This document shows, piece by piece, positions 28,250-38,605 of a stretch of 64,000 bases of DNA. This stretch comes from Marinilabiliales bacterium (GTDB lineage Bacteria; Bacteroidota; Bacteroidia; Bacteroidales; F082). The first letter of the stretch is position 1, and every line of letters starts with the position of its first letter. The notes under the pieces are model-generated. The model was given only the letters and a program-made list of their open reading frames with translations, was not told the origin of the DNA and did not search any database. The DNA lies in assembly GCA_002869365.1 (NCBI GenBank), contig PKTA01000178.1, forward strand, positions 18,724 to 82,723, in the 5' to 3' direction. The position numbers and the translations under genes were made by a program.

Positions 28250-30370
28250 CTATAAATCTGCTTTTAACTGAAACTTAATCTCCGATTTGTGGTTACCATC
28301 AATTTTATCAGCCGACGATCCTATGCTGTTTTTATTGTCGAAAACTATCCTCGAAAATCTAAACCAAAAACTTAAATGTCGGTTTAATTTGTATTTAACG
28401 TTAAAGTAAAACCGTTGGCCTTTGTCGTAATATGCCGGGATACTAAAGCCATATAATACATCATTTTCATAAGCATAAATCCTGCTGTCCCATCCATCGG
28501 TTGAAAAAATTGCAAACCGTAAATTCGCGCTCAAAGGAAAATTGTTTGGCCTGTAAATAATATCCTGATAAAGTAAATACCCTCTCTCATTTTTATCAAC
28601 TTTGCTGAAACTAACTGTTTCAAATCTACTTTTTAATATTATAAATTCAATAGGTGAGTAAGTTAAATTAATTCGTAGGGAGTACTTTTTTGTATTTGCC
28701 TGCTGTGGCAGAAATTTATATTCTTCTTTATTATTTTCCGATTTGAATTCGGATTTCATTCTGAAATATAGCCCAAAATTATTAAGAGGGTTATAATTAA
28801 TTTGAAGTAGATATTCAGCACCCATAGAAGGATAGGAAACCCCATATTTTAACCATGGGAATTTAAAAAAGTCGGCATAAGCATCGATGCTGATATTTTT
28901 TATGGGTAACAATTTTATACCCATATAAAAAGCCCTTTCGTTTCGGCCATTGCTGCTTTCACTAATTGGGCTGTTAAAAAAGTTGTAATAATTTTTTGAA
29001 TAATTTCTGTAAAGCAAACTTAATATTACCCTATTGCCAATGAATAGATTATTGCCAATTATTCCCGCCAAAGCACTATTTTCATTGGCTGATAATTCGC
29101 CAAAGAACCTCATATTTTTTAGGTTAAAAGTAAAATCGAGGCCCATATTTAAATTGTTGTTTCCAACAAAATAATATTGTTTATAAACCTCACTTGGTGC
29201 TTCAAATTTCAAATCAAATGTATTGCTGATGATGCTATAACCCAAACTGAATTTATTAGCCTTATAAGAAATATTTCCTCCTACAGATCTTATATTCATT
29301 ACTTTCTTGTCGAGTAACTCGTTAATTGTTCGATGGTTACCGCTTTCTTGTATGCCACTAATCTCTTTATTTTCCAGTGAGTCGATGAAAGTGATATTTG
29401 CATCTATATTATTTGTAGAGTAGAATGCCGTAAATTCAATTCTTTTTATCCCAAGGCTTATGGCCGCTCCACGCATAAATCTGTTTTCGTTAACCGAACT
29501 GTTTTTTACCAAACCTCTTCCATATTTTTTAAGCATGGTAGCATCGGAAGACTTTCCGAAACTAAGCCCTGACCAAAGTGTTAAGCCCTGACCGAACTCC
29601 AGATGATAATCACCCACAATTATTTTTTTAATTATGCCAATATCAGCAACATAAAAATAGGCCGATGAGAAATCGAATAAACTTACTTTTTCGCCAACGA
29701 GTGATTTTATACTATCGTTTAATCCGGAACTTCCCAGAAGTTCGCCTGCATCTTTTTCAAGGGTAAAGCCAAGACCAACTTTTTTATCAAAATCAAAGGA
29801 ATAGCGGCTATAGTATTTTTGTGGATTCCCCATATAAACGCTTCCCTTATACTCTAAGGCAGAGTCGTTGGGTAAGCTGTAAGCCTCCGCTTGTTCAATA
29901 ATTTGCGAATAGCGGCTTATTAGTTGATGCCTTCCATATTTGAAAACGTCCTTAAATTTATATTTGGTTTTCTTCTTTTTGGAAGAGAAACTAATAAATG
30001 GAAGTAATCTTTCAACCTCTGATTTACTAAAACCATCTATGGCCAATAATTCTGCCTTGCTTCTCAAAGATCCGTAACTACTAAGGTAAGCTTGAATGTT
30101 ATTATACTGAATTTCATTTATAAGAAGTAGTTCAACCAGTTTATGACAATTTTCTCCATTTATGGAAATGGGGTTTTTATTGTAATACGCATAGTCGTCC
30201 AACAGGTCAGAGAAGTCTAATGAAATATCTTTTGAAGCAGATATGTTTTCCAACTGATTGCTAATAAATTCGTTGTTGATAAGTAAAGATGTGTCTGCTT
30301 CTTGAGCATTTGGTCTCAAATAGGCAAAAAGGCAGAGTATTATAAATATTGATTTAACCGATGATTTCAT
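28250..30370 (-). CDS. Outer-membrane protein with N-terminal helix-hairpin-helix-like region
   Basis: Signal peptide; HhH-like GENCHKLVELLLINEIQYNNIQAYLSSYGSLRSKAELLAIDGFSKSEVERLLPFISF followed by beta-barrel-like sequence. Confidence 0.7.
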   Translation of the reverse strand: MKSSVKSIFIILCLFAYLRPNAQEADTSLLINNEFISNQLENISASKDISLDFSDLLDDYAYYNKNPISINGENCHKLVELLLINEIQYNNIQAYLSSYGSLRSKAELLAIDGFSKSEVERLLPFISFSSKKKKTKYKFKDVFKYGRHQLISRYSQIIEQAEAYSLPNDSALEYKGSVYMGNPQKYYSRYSFDFDKKVGLGFTLEKDAGELLGSSGLNDSIKSLVGEKVSLFDFSSAYFYVADIGIIKKIIVGDYHLEFGQGLTLWSGLSFGKSSDATMLKKYGRGLVKNSSVNENRFMRGAAISLGIKRIEFTAFYSTNNIDANITFIDSLENKEISGIQESGNHRTINELLDKKVMNIRSVGGNISYKANKFSLGYSIISNTFDLKFEAPSEVYKQYYFVGNNNLNMGLDFTFNLKNMRFFGELSANENSALAGIIGNNLFIGNRVILSLLYRNYSKNYYNFFNSPISESSNGRNERAFYMGIKLLPIKNISIDAYADFFKFPWLKYGVSYPSMGAEYLLQINYNPLNNFGLYFRMKSEFKSENNKEEYKFLPQQANTKKYSLRINLTYSPIEFIILKSRFETVSFSKVDKNERGYLLYQDIIYRPNNFPLSANLRFAIFSTDGWDSRIYAYENDVLYGFSIPAYYDKGQRFYFNVKYKLNRHLSFWFRFSRIVFDNKNSIGSSADKIDGNHKSEIKFQLKADL

Positions 30371-30374
30371 GATG

Positions 30375-31214
30375 TCAGAAATTAAATATCAGTCCCATTT
30401 GAGGCGAAAAACCTAATGATTCATGCATACATGCTGCCATATCAACTTTGAGGTGTTTTAGGTTAAATCCAAAACCAAATGAAAATATTTCATATCTGCT
30501 GGCAATACCACCTCTGATAAAAAACTTTGACTTGATAGCGTATTCCAAGCCGCATCTGAATAGTATGGGGTTTAGGTATGAATTTTTCTCCACTTCAGTT
30601 GTGATAATTAAATTATCGTTCATACTATAAGCCAGGCCAAAGCGCAATATGGCAGGTAATTTTTCATTATAGGTATCTGTAAGTTTAACCCTTATGGGAT
30701 TGAAGACATATATTCCAATACAAAGGTTATCAACTATATCCGACTGTAGTCCGATTTCGAAACTTACATTATTCTTTTTGCCATAATCTTCTCCAAGTTT
30801 TACAGAAAAATAGTCAAGTTGAATGCCTATGCTTATAATTTTTCCAAATTTTCTGGCATAAGCCAAGCCTATTTTTTGCTCTCTATAGGCTTTATAGCCA
30901 TAATGATTATAACTAAAACCGAGGACTCCTATTTTAAACGGAGCAATAAATGCCGCGCTTTTATAGGAGGTTTCTTTTAAAGTAAAACGATTTTCGTAGT
31001 TTATTCCAAAGGAATATTTATCAATTGAACTTATGGCTGCCTGATTATTCTGTATTCCCCAAAATCCTTTAAGAGCCGCCGAGCATCTGCCCATTCCTGC
31101 CGATCGACTTCCAATCGGAAAAATATCTCCCGAAGCAAATGATTTGTTGGTAAGAAGAAATAATAGGGAGATTAATATTATTTTGTTAACCAAATTATAA
31201 AAACCGGGTTTCAT
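30375..31214 (-). CDS. PorV/PorQ-like outer-membrane hypothetical protein
   Basis: SAGMGRCSAALKGFWGIQNNQAAIS; beta-barrel pattern; 4 bp upstream of the next minus-strand gene. Confidence 0.6.
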   Translation of the reverse strand: MKPGFYNLVNKIILISLLFLLTNKSFASGDIFPIGSRSAGMGRCSAALKGFWGIQNNQAAISSIDKYSFGINYENRFTLKETSYKSAAFIAPFKIGVLGFSYNHYGYKAYREQKIGLAYARKFGKIISIGIQLDYFSVKLGEDYGKKNNVSFEIGLQSDIVDNLCIGIYVFNPIRVKLTDTYNEKLPAILRFGLAYSMNDNLIITTEVEKNSYLNPILFRCGLEYAIKSKFFIRGGIASRYEIFSFGFGFNLKHLKVDMAACMHESLGFSPQMGLIFNF

Positions 31215-31319
31215 AGGTAAGTAGAGTTATTTTATATTAATTTTAGACTTTAAAAGTAATACTATGTTTAATGTTTTGCAAATAATTATGGCAAAACTTT
31301 TTTAATTTCTTATAATATT

Positions 31320-31973
31320 ATGAATTCATTACCATTGGAATTTTTGAATGATTTAGTTGTAAATAATGATAGAGATTGGTTTAGCGCCAATAAACCTATA
31401 TATGAAAAAGCAAGGAAAATAGTTGAAGATTTTGTACAAAGTTTGATATTGGAATTATCGGTTTTTGATAAAAGTTTACAAGGATTGGAGGCAAAAAAAA
31501 CCATGTTCCGAATTTATAGAGATGTTAGGTTTTCTAAAAATAAACTTCCTTACAAAACAAATATGGGGTCTTATATTTCACCGGGAGGAAAGAAATCGGA
31601 AAAGGCTTCATATTATTTACATTTGGAACCCGGTTCTTCTTTTTTGGCTGGAGGATCTTACAGGCCTTCGTCGGATAACCTGAAAAAAATCAGGCAGGAA
31701 ATTTTGTACAATACGCAGGAATATAAAGATTTACTCAATTCAAAACTTATAAAGAAGTACTTTGATGAGGTACGAGGTGACAAGTTAAAACGACCACCAG
31801 TTGGTTTTCCGTCTGATTTCGAGGATATTGAACTTTTAAAGAACAAAGATTTTATAATGGTTCATGAAATTTCTGATGATATAGTTTTATCGGATGACTT
31901 TCTAATGTATGCCACTAAAGTCTTCAAGGCTCTAAAGCCATTTAATGATTTTTTAAACCGAAGTATAGCTTAG
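31320..31973 (+). CDS. DUF2461 family protein
   Basis: FLNDLVVNNDRDWFSANKPIYEKAR...FRIYRDVRFSKNKLPYKTNMGSYISPGGK...YYLHLEPGSSFLAGG. Confidence 0.88.
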   Translation: MNSLPLEFLNDLVVNNDRDWFSANKPIYEKARKIVEDFVQSLILELSVFDKSLQGLEAKKTMFRIYRDVRFSKNKLPYKTNMGSYISPGGKKSEKASYYLHLEPGSSFLAGGSYRPSSDNLKKIRQEILYNTQEYKDLLNSKLIKKYFDEVRGDKLKRPPVGFPSDFEDIELLKNKDFIMVHEISDDIVLSDDFLMYATKVFKALKPFNDFLNRSIA

Positions 31974-31974
31974 G

Positions 31975-33108
31975 TTATTGGTGTTTACTTAATTTATAAA
32001 TGGGGCTACCAACTTTAATTAAATTTTCGAGTTTTTCATAATTTAAAAGTATGGTAGTAGCACCACGTGAATAGGGTGCAATTTCATAACTATTATAAAC
32101 AAAGCCAACTCCTTCACCACTTATAAAAAGGTTTTTATTTGGTTTAACTGTTTCCACAAAAAAACCTGCTTCCTTGAGACTAACTTCCTCAGGAATTTTA
32201 TAATTATGTCTTAATTGTTTTGTTAGTAAAACCGATAAAAGCGAATCCGAAGCATTGTCGAATACATCTTCATAAGATAGTTTTGTTCCCTTATCAAGAT
32301 TTATAATATCGTATGACAGATTACTCATTCCATGCGAACCTCCGGCATAAGCATATCGTAAATATTCGATGCATAATAAATAATTTGAGTTAAAAATAAT
32401 CGACATATTTACTTGTTTCTCATAATTGAAATTATTTTTGGGCGACGATTGGGAACGGTTTTTTGCTTGCTCTAAATAGTTTGTAAAATATTCAGTTTCA
32501 AAATCTTCAAGCATTTGCTGAGGCTCTCTTAAAACAAAACCTTTGCCAAAATAACTATCCAATATTATATTATCCACCGAATCGATAATATCTGGTTGGA
32601 AATATTCACTAGAAGGGAATATTAAAGCTAATTCAATTCTAGCCGTGGGGGAGTCTTTCTCTTTTTTATCGAGAGGCGTTTCCGAACTCAAATAGTATAC
32701 CTCAAAGGGAAGGCTCCCGTTTGGGTAATACTCTTTCATATTAAAGTTTAAAGCTTTACTGTCGTTATGATTCCATTCGCCATCATATTGCCCGTCTCTT
32801 ATCAAACCTTTAAATGTAAAATCTTTACTTCCAAACTCTCTTAAAAGTACACTGTCGTTATTTTCTGCTATGCCAACCAATTCAACGGTTTTTCCATAAT
32901 ACATATCATTTTCACCTTCAAGATAATAGTAAACATAATTACCGCTTACGTTATCGAACAATCTAACTAGGTTTGCAGTAACATTAATATTGTCACCTAT
33001 TTTACCTTCAAGTCGCTTATAATATTTGTCGGATCCATTTTGGTTCTGTCCAAATATATTAATACTGATAATAAGAAGTGTTATAATTGATAATTGCCTG
33101 AATAACAT
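31975..33108 (-). CDS. Exported hypothetical protein (DUF3298/DUF4163-like)
   Basis: Signal peptide; YLRYAYAGGSHGMSNLSYDIINLDKGTKLSYEDVFDN...ISGEGVGFVYNSYEIAPYSRGATTILLNYEKL. Confidence 0.7.
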   Translation of the reverse strand: MLFRQLSIITLLIISINIFGQNQNGSDKYYKRLEGKIGDNINVTANLVRLFDNVSGNYVYYYLEGENDMYYGKTVELVGIAENNDSVLLREFGSKDFTFKGLIRDGQYDGEWNHNDSKALNFNMKEYYPNGSLPFEVYYLSSETPLDKKEKDSPTARIELALIFPSSEYFQPDIIDSVDNIILDSYFGKGFVLREPQQMLEDFETEYFTNYLEQAKNRSQSSPKNNFNYEKQVNMSIIFNSNYLLCIEYLRYAYAGGSHGMSNLSYDIINLDKGTKLSYEDVFDNASDSLLSVLLTKQLRHNYKIPEEVSLKEAGFFVETVKPNKNLFISGEGVGFVYNSYEIAPYSRGATTILLNYEKLENLIKVGSPIYKLSKHQ

Positions 33109-33245
33109 ATGTTTGTATTAGAAGTATGCCTATAATATTTCGATACAAAAATAAGTAATAAACACGACATATTATGTTAATATCCAATTTTAAAATATAA
33201 ATCTTAAGTTTAAGTTTTTACTTTTGCAGGGCCAAATAATCGATC

Positions 33246-34109
33246 ATGATTTTTTTATCGATAACAATTTTAACATCTGTTTTAATAATTATATCCTTTA
33301 AGGTTTTTAACATCCTTGATGTTAGTGTAAATCAGGCAATTACCTTTAATTATTTATTTGGATTTATCTATGGTTTGGTGTTTCGGGAGGATAATCACTC
33401 CATGAATCAGGTAATTGATAGCGATTGGTTAATACCCTCAATATTTATTGGTTTCGTATTTATTCTTGGCTTTTTCCTTTTCTCTAAATCTGCTGTTAAG
33501 GCAGGTGTTTCAATAACCGCAGTTTCTGCAAAAATGTCGGTTATTATACCGGTAATGGCGGGATTTCTATTATTTGGTGATTCAATAAGTACGTTGAAAG
33601 TTGCAGGTATTGGTTTGGCTTTGCTATCGTTTTACTTCATTTTCAAAAAAGGAGAAAATGAAAGGATTAATTATAAATATATTATTTTGCCATTATCCTT
33701 ATTACTGGTATCGGGACTAAATGACTCTTTAGTAAAATATATGGAGCATAATTATTTGACAGATAATATTTTATTGTTTCTAACATTTGTATTTCTATCG
33801 GCATTTATTTTTGGACTTGTTTTTAGTTTGTCAAATTCAAAAAGCAGGCAGAATTTGATTTCATATAAAGGAGTATTGGGAGGGTTTTTGCTGGGAACTT
33901 TCAATTTTTGGAATGCATGGGCATTTATTAGGAGTATGAATATTTTTGAGTCGAGCATGCTTTTCCCAACAGTTAATGTAAGTGTGGTATCCATATCGGC
34001 ATTTGCAGGGTTATTATTTTTCAAAGAAAAATTAAAACTTATAAACTGGATAGGAATATTCATGGCTGTTATTGCAATATTATTAATAAGTTTGGAAAAT
34101 GGAAACTGA
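33246..34109 (+). CDS. EamA/DMT-family transporter
   Basis: About 10 hydrophobic segments; SVIIPVMAGFLLFGDSISTLKVAGIGLALLSFYFIF and a second similar half. Confidence 0.75.
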   Translation: MIFLSITILTSVLIIISFKVFNILDVSVNQAITFNYLFGFIYGLVFREDNHSMNQVIDSDWLIPSIFIGFVFILGFFLFSKSAVKAGVSITAVSAKMSVIIPVMAGFLLFGDSISTLKVAGIGLALLSFYFIFKKGENERINYKYIILPLSLLLVSGLNDSLVKYMEHNYLTDNILLFLTFVFLSAFIFGLVFSLSNSKSRQNLISYKGVLGGFLLGTFNFWNAWAFIRSMNIFESSMLFPTVNVSVVSISAFAGLLFFKEKLKLINWIGIFMAVIAILLISLENGN

Positions 34110-34701
34110 TAGTTACAAGACCATAGTTTCGCCTTCAACAGGCTTATATAAAGAAAAGGGGAGTAAGTTTATTGCTATTAGCAAACATATTGAATCGGAG
34201 GACGATTTTAAAGAGTTTATGGCTGAAGTCAAAAAGGAGTATTACGATGCCCGTCATCATTGCTATGCTTGGCGCTTAGGTCCCGATGATGAATTGTTTA
34301 GGAGTAATGACGATGGAGAACCTTCTGGCTCGGCAGGAAAACCTATTCTTAATCAAATACTGTCGAAGGAACTTTTTTATACAGCAATTATCGTAGTTAG
34401 ATATTTTGGTGGTACTAAATTGGGAGTTAGTGGATTGATAAGGGCTTACAAAACTTCCAGCCAAGAAGTTATCGAAAATTCAAAAATTAAGAAAAAATAT
34501 ATTTACAATACTATTGAATTGAAATTTAAATACCCGCGTTTAAATGATATGATGCGGATAATAAAGGAGGAAAATTTAAAGATTAGTAAACAAGATTTTC
34601 AGATTGAATGTTTATTAAGAATTGATGTTAAGAGAAACGATGTAAAATATGTCATAACTAAATTTAGTGTTTTTCATGATATATCATTAATTGTGCTGTA
34701 A
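34099..34701 (+). CDS. YigZ/IMPACT family protein
   Basis: KGSKFIAISKHIESEDDF, RHHCYAWRLG, SNDDGEPSGSAGKPILNQI, VVRYFGGTKLGVSGLIRAYK. Confidence 0.92.
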   Translation: METDSYKTIVSPSTGLYKEKGSKFIAISKHIESEDDFKEFMAEVKKEYYDARHHCYAWRLGPDDELFRSNDDGEPSGSAGKPILNQILSKELFYTAIIVVRYFGGTKLGVSGLIRAYKTSSQEVIENSKIKKKYIYNTIELKFKYPRLNDMMRIIKEENLKISKQDFQIECLLRIDVKRNDVKYVITKFSVFHDISLIVL

Positions 34702-34763
34702 AACAGCATTTTAAATTTTATTCCCCTAAATCCCATTTAATTAAAAAAAACTTAAAAGTCAAC

Positions 34764-34793
34764 AAAAAAAAGTGTTTTTTTTTCACTTTTTTT
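34764..34793. terminator. AT-rich inverted repeat upstream of dnaA, terminator-like
   Basis: AAAAAAAAGTG-tttttttttt-type loop-CACTTTTTTT. Confidence 0.45.
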
Positions 34794-34917
34794 ATATGAT
34801 ATTTGCTCAAGGGTTAAGGTGAAATATATACATTAAGTGGATGTTATTGAGCCTTAAAAAGTTAACCGTTTTTATAGAACTAAATTTATTAATTATCGAC
34901 ATAAGTTTTATTAACAC

Positions 34918-36354
34918 ATGAAGAAAAAGCATATTGATGTTTGGGAAAAATGCTTAAAAGTTATCAGTGATAACATACCAATGCAAGCTTACAAAACATG
35001 GTTTGAACCGATCAGGCCAATTAAATTGGAAAACGATATCTTAACAATTCAAGTGCCAAGTCAGTTTTTTTATGAGTGGTTAGAGGAGCACTATATTGGG
35101 TTGTTAAAAAAAACCATTAAAAAAGAATTGGGGATTAATGGGAGATTAGAGTACAGTATTATTATTGATAGTGCATTTAAAGATGCTAAACCATATTCGG
35201 TTAACTATCCAACTTCTGACCGAAGGGCTACAAAAAATAAACCAATGAACATGCCAATTGACATTAATAAGGGCAAATCCAGGGATATACCAAATCCCTT
35301 TATCATTCCCGGATTAAAGAAGATAAAAGTAGAATCGCAATTGGTAGAAGCTTACTCATTTGATAATTTTATTGAAGGCGATTGTAACAGGCTTGCCAGA
35401 TCTGCCGGATGGGCTATAGCCGAGAACCCAGGGAAAACAGCGTTTAATCCATTACTTATCTATAGTGCTGTTGGATTGGGTAAAACGCATCTGGCACATG
35501 CCATTGGTTTACAGGTAAAAAGTAATTTTCCTGATAAAACAGTTTTGTTTGTAAAAACGGAACAGTTTATAAATCAATATATTGATTCGGTTAGAAATAA
35601 TAATCAAAACGACTTTGTGCATTTCTATCAAATGATCGATACGTTGATAATGGATGATGTACAATTTATTGCCGGTAAGGATAAAACACAGGATGTATTC
35701 TTTCATATATTCAACCATCTTCATCAAAACAATAAGCAAATTGTACTTACTTCCGACAAGCCTCCCGTCGAGTTAAAGGGAATGGAACCCCGATTATTAT
35801 CACGTTTTAAATGGGGATTAGCTGCCGACTTACAGGTACCTGATTTGGAAACCAGGATAGCAATACTGCAAAATAAGTTATACAAAGATGGTATAGATAT
35901 GCCATACGATGTTATTGAATATTTAGCATATAGTATAACAACAAATATCCGTGAGATGGAAGGTGCGCTGGTTTCCATTCTTGCACAATCAACACTTAAC
36001 AAGAAAACCATTGATTTGGAACTTGCAAAGAGGATGATTGATAAATTTGTTAAGAATACTACTCGTGAAATATCTATCGACTATATTCAGAAGGTTGTTT
36101 GCGATTATTTTGATATGCCAATTGAAGCAATAAATTCAAAAACTCGTAAACGTGAAATTGTTCAGGCTAGGCAATTGGCCATGTTTTTTTCTAAAAAACA
36201 TACAAAAAATTCTCTTGCAACCATCGGGCTTCATTGCGGAAATAAAGACCATGCTACAGTTCTACATGCCTGTCGTACAGTGAATAATCTGGTGGAAACC
36301 GATAAGCAATTCAGGGTTTATGTTGAAGAAATTAATAAGAAATTAAAAATCTAA
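34918..36354 (+). CDS. dnaA: Chromosomal replication initiator protein DnaA
   Basis: WEKCLKVISDNIPMQAYKTWFEPI; GLGKTHLAHAIG; LIMDDVQFIAGKDKTQDVFFHIFNHLHQNNKQIVLTSDKPP; C-terminal GNKDHATVLHACRTVNNL. Confidence 0.97.
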   Translation: MKKKHIDVWEKCLKVISDNIPMQAYKTWFEPIRPIKLENDILTIQVPSQFFYEWLEEHYIGLLKKTIKKELGINGRLEYSIIIDSAFKDAKPYSVNYPTSDRRATKNKPMNMPIDINKGKSRDIPNPFIIPGLKKIKVESQLVEAYSFDNFIEGDCNRLARSAGWAIAENPGKTAFNPLLIYSAVGLGKTHLAHAIGLQVKSNFPDKTVLFVKTEQFINQYIDSVRNNNQNDFVHFYQMIDTLIMDDVQFIAGKDKTQDVFFHIFNHLHQNNKQIVLTSDKPPVELKGMEPRLLSRFKWGLAADLQVPDLETRIAILQNKLYKDGIDMPYDVIEYLAYSITTNIREMEGALVSILAQSTLNKKTIDLELAKRMIDKFVKNTTREISIDYIQKVVCDYFDMPIEAINSKTRKREIVQARQLAMFFSKKHTKNSLATIGLHCGNKDHATVLHACRTVNNLVETDKQFRVYVEEINKKLKI

Positions 36355-36425
36355 TTTTTAAGATATATTAATTTGTTATTTCACTTTTTTTTAGTATATT
36401 TAGGACTCCAAAAAAAATAATAAAT

Positions 36426-36893
36426 ATGAATGTACTTTTTGTATGTCTTGGTAATATTTGTCGTTCTCCAATCGCCGAAGCATTGCTAAGGAAGAAATAT
36501 ATCGAGAACGGAATTGAAAGTGAAGTTGATTCAGCGGGATTTGAACCCTATCATATTAATAAACCCCCTGATGCAAAAGCCATAAAAACGGCTAAGTTTT
36601 ACGGACTGGAGTTGGGAGGTAAAGCAAGGATATTTGTAAAAGCTGATTTTGATCGTTTCGACAGAATTTATGTTATGGATACCCAGAACCATAATGACAT
36701 TAAGGAATTAGCACGATCAAAAGATGATATGAAAAAAGTTGATTATGTTCTTAATCTAACAGAACCAGGAAAAAATCTAACACTTGCGGATCCTTTTCAT
36801 ACAGGTATCGATAATTGTCATACCATTTATAAGAAACTAGATAAAGCAACCGACATACTTTTGGAGGAGGTAAAATCAACTACATTGGTTTAA
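36426..36893 (+). CDS. Low-molecular-weight protein-tyrosine phosphatase
   Basis: VCLGNICRSPIAEALLR (CX5R), YVMDTQN, LADPFHTGID. Confidence 0.93.
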   Translation: MNVLFVCLGNICRSPIAEALLRKKYIENGIESEVDSAGFEPYHINKPPDAKAIKTAKFYGLELGGKARIFVKADFDRFDRIYVMDTQNHNDIKELARSKDDMKKVDYVLNLTEPGKNLTLADPFHTGIDNCHTIYKKLDKATDILLEEVKSTTLV

Positions 36894-36894
36894 A

Positions 36895-37848
36895 GTGCTA
36901 AATTCCATACCTACCGAAGCAGATATAATCTCTGCTCATAACAGAATTAAAGATTTAATAAACAGAACCCCGGTTCTTAGTTCTACTACTCTAAACTCCA
37001 AGTTTCAAAGCAATATTTTTTTTAAGTGTGAGAATTTTCAAAAGGCGGGCGCTTTGAAGTCAAGAGGTGCTGTTAATGTTGTTTTCTCCCTTAATGAAAC
37101 TCAGGCAACAAATGGTGTATGCACTCATTCTTCAGGAAATCATGCGCAGGCTTTAGCCAGGGCAGCTGCCATTAGAAAAATTCCGTCATATATAGTAATG
37201 CCTTCCAATGCCCCAAAAGTTAAAGTTGATGCTGTTAGAGAATATGGCGGCATAATAACATTTTGTGAACCTAATCTCAAGGCCCGTGAATCAACACTGC
37301 AAAGCGTAATAAAAAAAACCAATGCATTTGAAGTTCATCCCTATAATAATTACGATATAATTGCTGCGCAGGCGACAGCAGGAAAAGAGTTGATTGAAGA
37401 TGCTGATGCAGAACTTGATATAATCCTTTGTCCTGTAGGTGGAGGCGGACTTTTAAGCGGAACCGCACTTAGTAAGAATTATTTCAGTAATAGAACAATA
37501 TTAATTGCATGTGAACCCAAAGGTGCCGACGATGCTTATAAGTCGTTTAAAGAAGGAAAAATAATCCCAAGTATAAGACCAAATACTATAGCCGACGGTT
37601 TGTTAACTTCACTGGGAGAGAAAAACTTCGAAATTATTCTGAAATATGTTGATGATATTGTTACGGTTTCTGAAGATTCCATTGTGGAAGCTATGAAGAT
37701 TATTTATGAAAGGATGAAAATTGTTGTAGAACCATCTTCTTCAGTCCCTTTAGCGGCAATTCTTGAGAATAAAATTGATATAAAAAATAAAAATGTTGGG
37801 ATAATAGTTTCCGGTGGAAATGTCGATTTTGGCAAACTACCTTTTTAA
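36895..37848 (+). CDS. Threonine/serine dehydratase (PLP, TdcB/serine racemase-like)
   Basis: FFKCENFQKAGALKSRGAVN, THSSGNHAQALARAA, CPVGGGGLLSGTAL; GTG start. Confidence 0.9.
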   Translation: MLNSIPTEADIISAHNRIKDLINRTPVLSSTTLNSKFQSNIFFKCENFQKAGALKSRGAVNVVFSLNETQATNGVCTHSSGNHAQALARAAAIRKIPSYIVMPSNAPKVKVDAVREYGGIITFCEPNLKARESTLQSVIKKTNAFEVHPYNNYDIIAAQATAGKELIEDADAELDIILCPVGGGGLLSGTALSKNYFSNRTILIACEPKGADDAYKSFKEGKIIPSIRPNTIADGLLTSLGEKNFEIILKYVDDIVTVSEDSIVEAMKIIYERMKIVVEPSSSVPLAAILENKIDIKNKNVGIIVSGGNVDFGKLPF

Positions 37849-37884
37849 TTTACTATTCTTCGTAGTTTTACATTTTATTTATAT

Positions 37885-38598
37885 ATGGAAACAGGGCTTT
37901 ATTTAATACCAACTACATTAGGGGATTTTAACACTGTAGAAAAAGTTTTACCCGATTATAATGTTCAGGTAACACATAATATTAAAATATTTATAGTTGA
38001 GCAGGTAAGAACGGCAAGAAGGTTTCTAAAAAGGATAAAACATCCTATTGAGATTGACAATATGACTTTTTTGGAACTTAATAAACATACCGATTACAGC
38101 AAGATTACAAACTATCTTAATCCTATTGAAAATGGTGAATCCATTGGTTTGTTGTCGGAAGCAGGTACTCCATGTATAGCCGATCCAGGAGCAGTAATTG
38201 TGAAACTTGCCCATGAAAAATCAATAAAGGTTTTTCCTTTGATAGGACCAAATTCAATAATTTTATCTCTAATGGCCTCGGGTTTTAATGGTCAGAACTT
38301 TAGTTTTCATGGTTACCTTCCTGTAGAAAAATCTCAAAGGGTGAAAAGTTTGCAAAAATTGGAATCCTTCTGTTCTGTAAATAATCAAACTCAGATATTT
38401 ATTGAAACTCCCTATAGAAATAATGCGATGTTGGCCAGCATAATAAAAAACTGTAAAAAGCAAACAATGTTATGTGTGGCTTCTAATATAAGTCTTGATA
38501 ATCAGTATATTAAATCCTTGAGTATTTCTCAATGGGGTAAAGAAAAAGTGGACCTCGACAAGAAGCCCACTATATTTTTATTATCCACCGGTGATTAA
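37885..38598 (+). CDS. SAM-dependent methyltransferase (RsmI/tetrapyrrole methylase-like)
   Basis: LLSEAGTPCIADPGAVIVKLAH, PLIGPNSIILSLMASGFNGQNFSFHGYLP. Confidence 0.85.
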   Translation: METGLYLIPTTLGDFNTVEKVLPDYNVQVTHNIKIFIVEQVRTARRFLKRIKHPIEIDNMTFLELNKHTDYSKITNYLNPIENGESIGLLSEAGTPCIADPGAVIVKLAHEKSIKVFPLIGPNSIILSLMASGFNGQNFSFHGYLPVEKSQRVKSLQKLESFCSVNNQTQIFIETPYRNNAMLASIIKNCKKQTMLCVASNISLDNQYIKSLSISQWGKEKVDLDKKPTIFLLSTGD

Positions 38599-38605
38599 AT
38601 ACCTG

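Noticed and set aside
28250-31214. Competence/ComEA-type DNA uptake locus suggested by helix-hairpin-helix-like segment
   Set aside because: The rest of the protein is an outer-membrane barrel and no other competence genes are adjacent; not supported.
32560-32590. TTATCCACC-like DnaA box near 32570 (and another at 38580)
   Set aside because: Isolated near-matches within coding sequence, one mismatch, not clustered.
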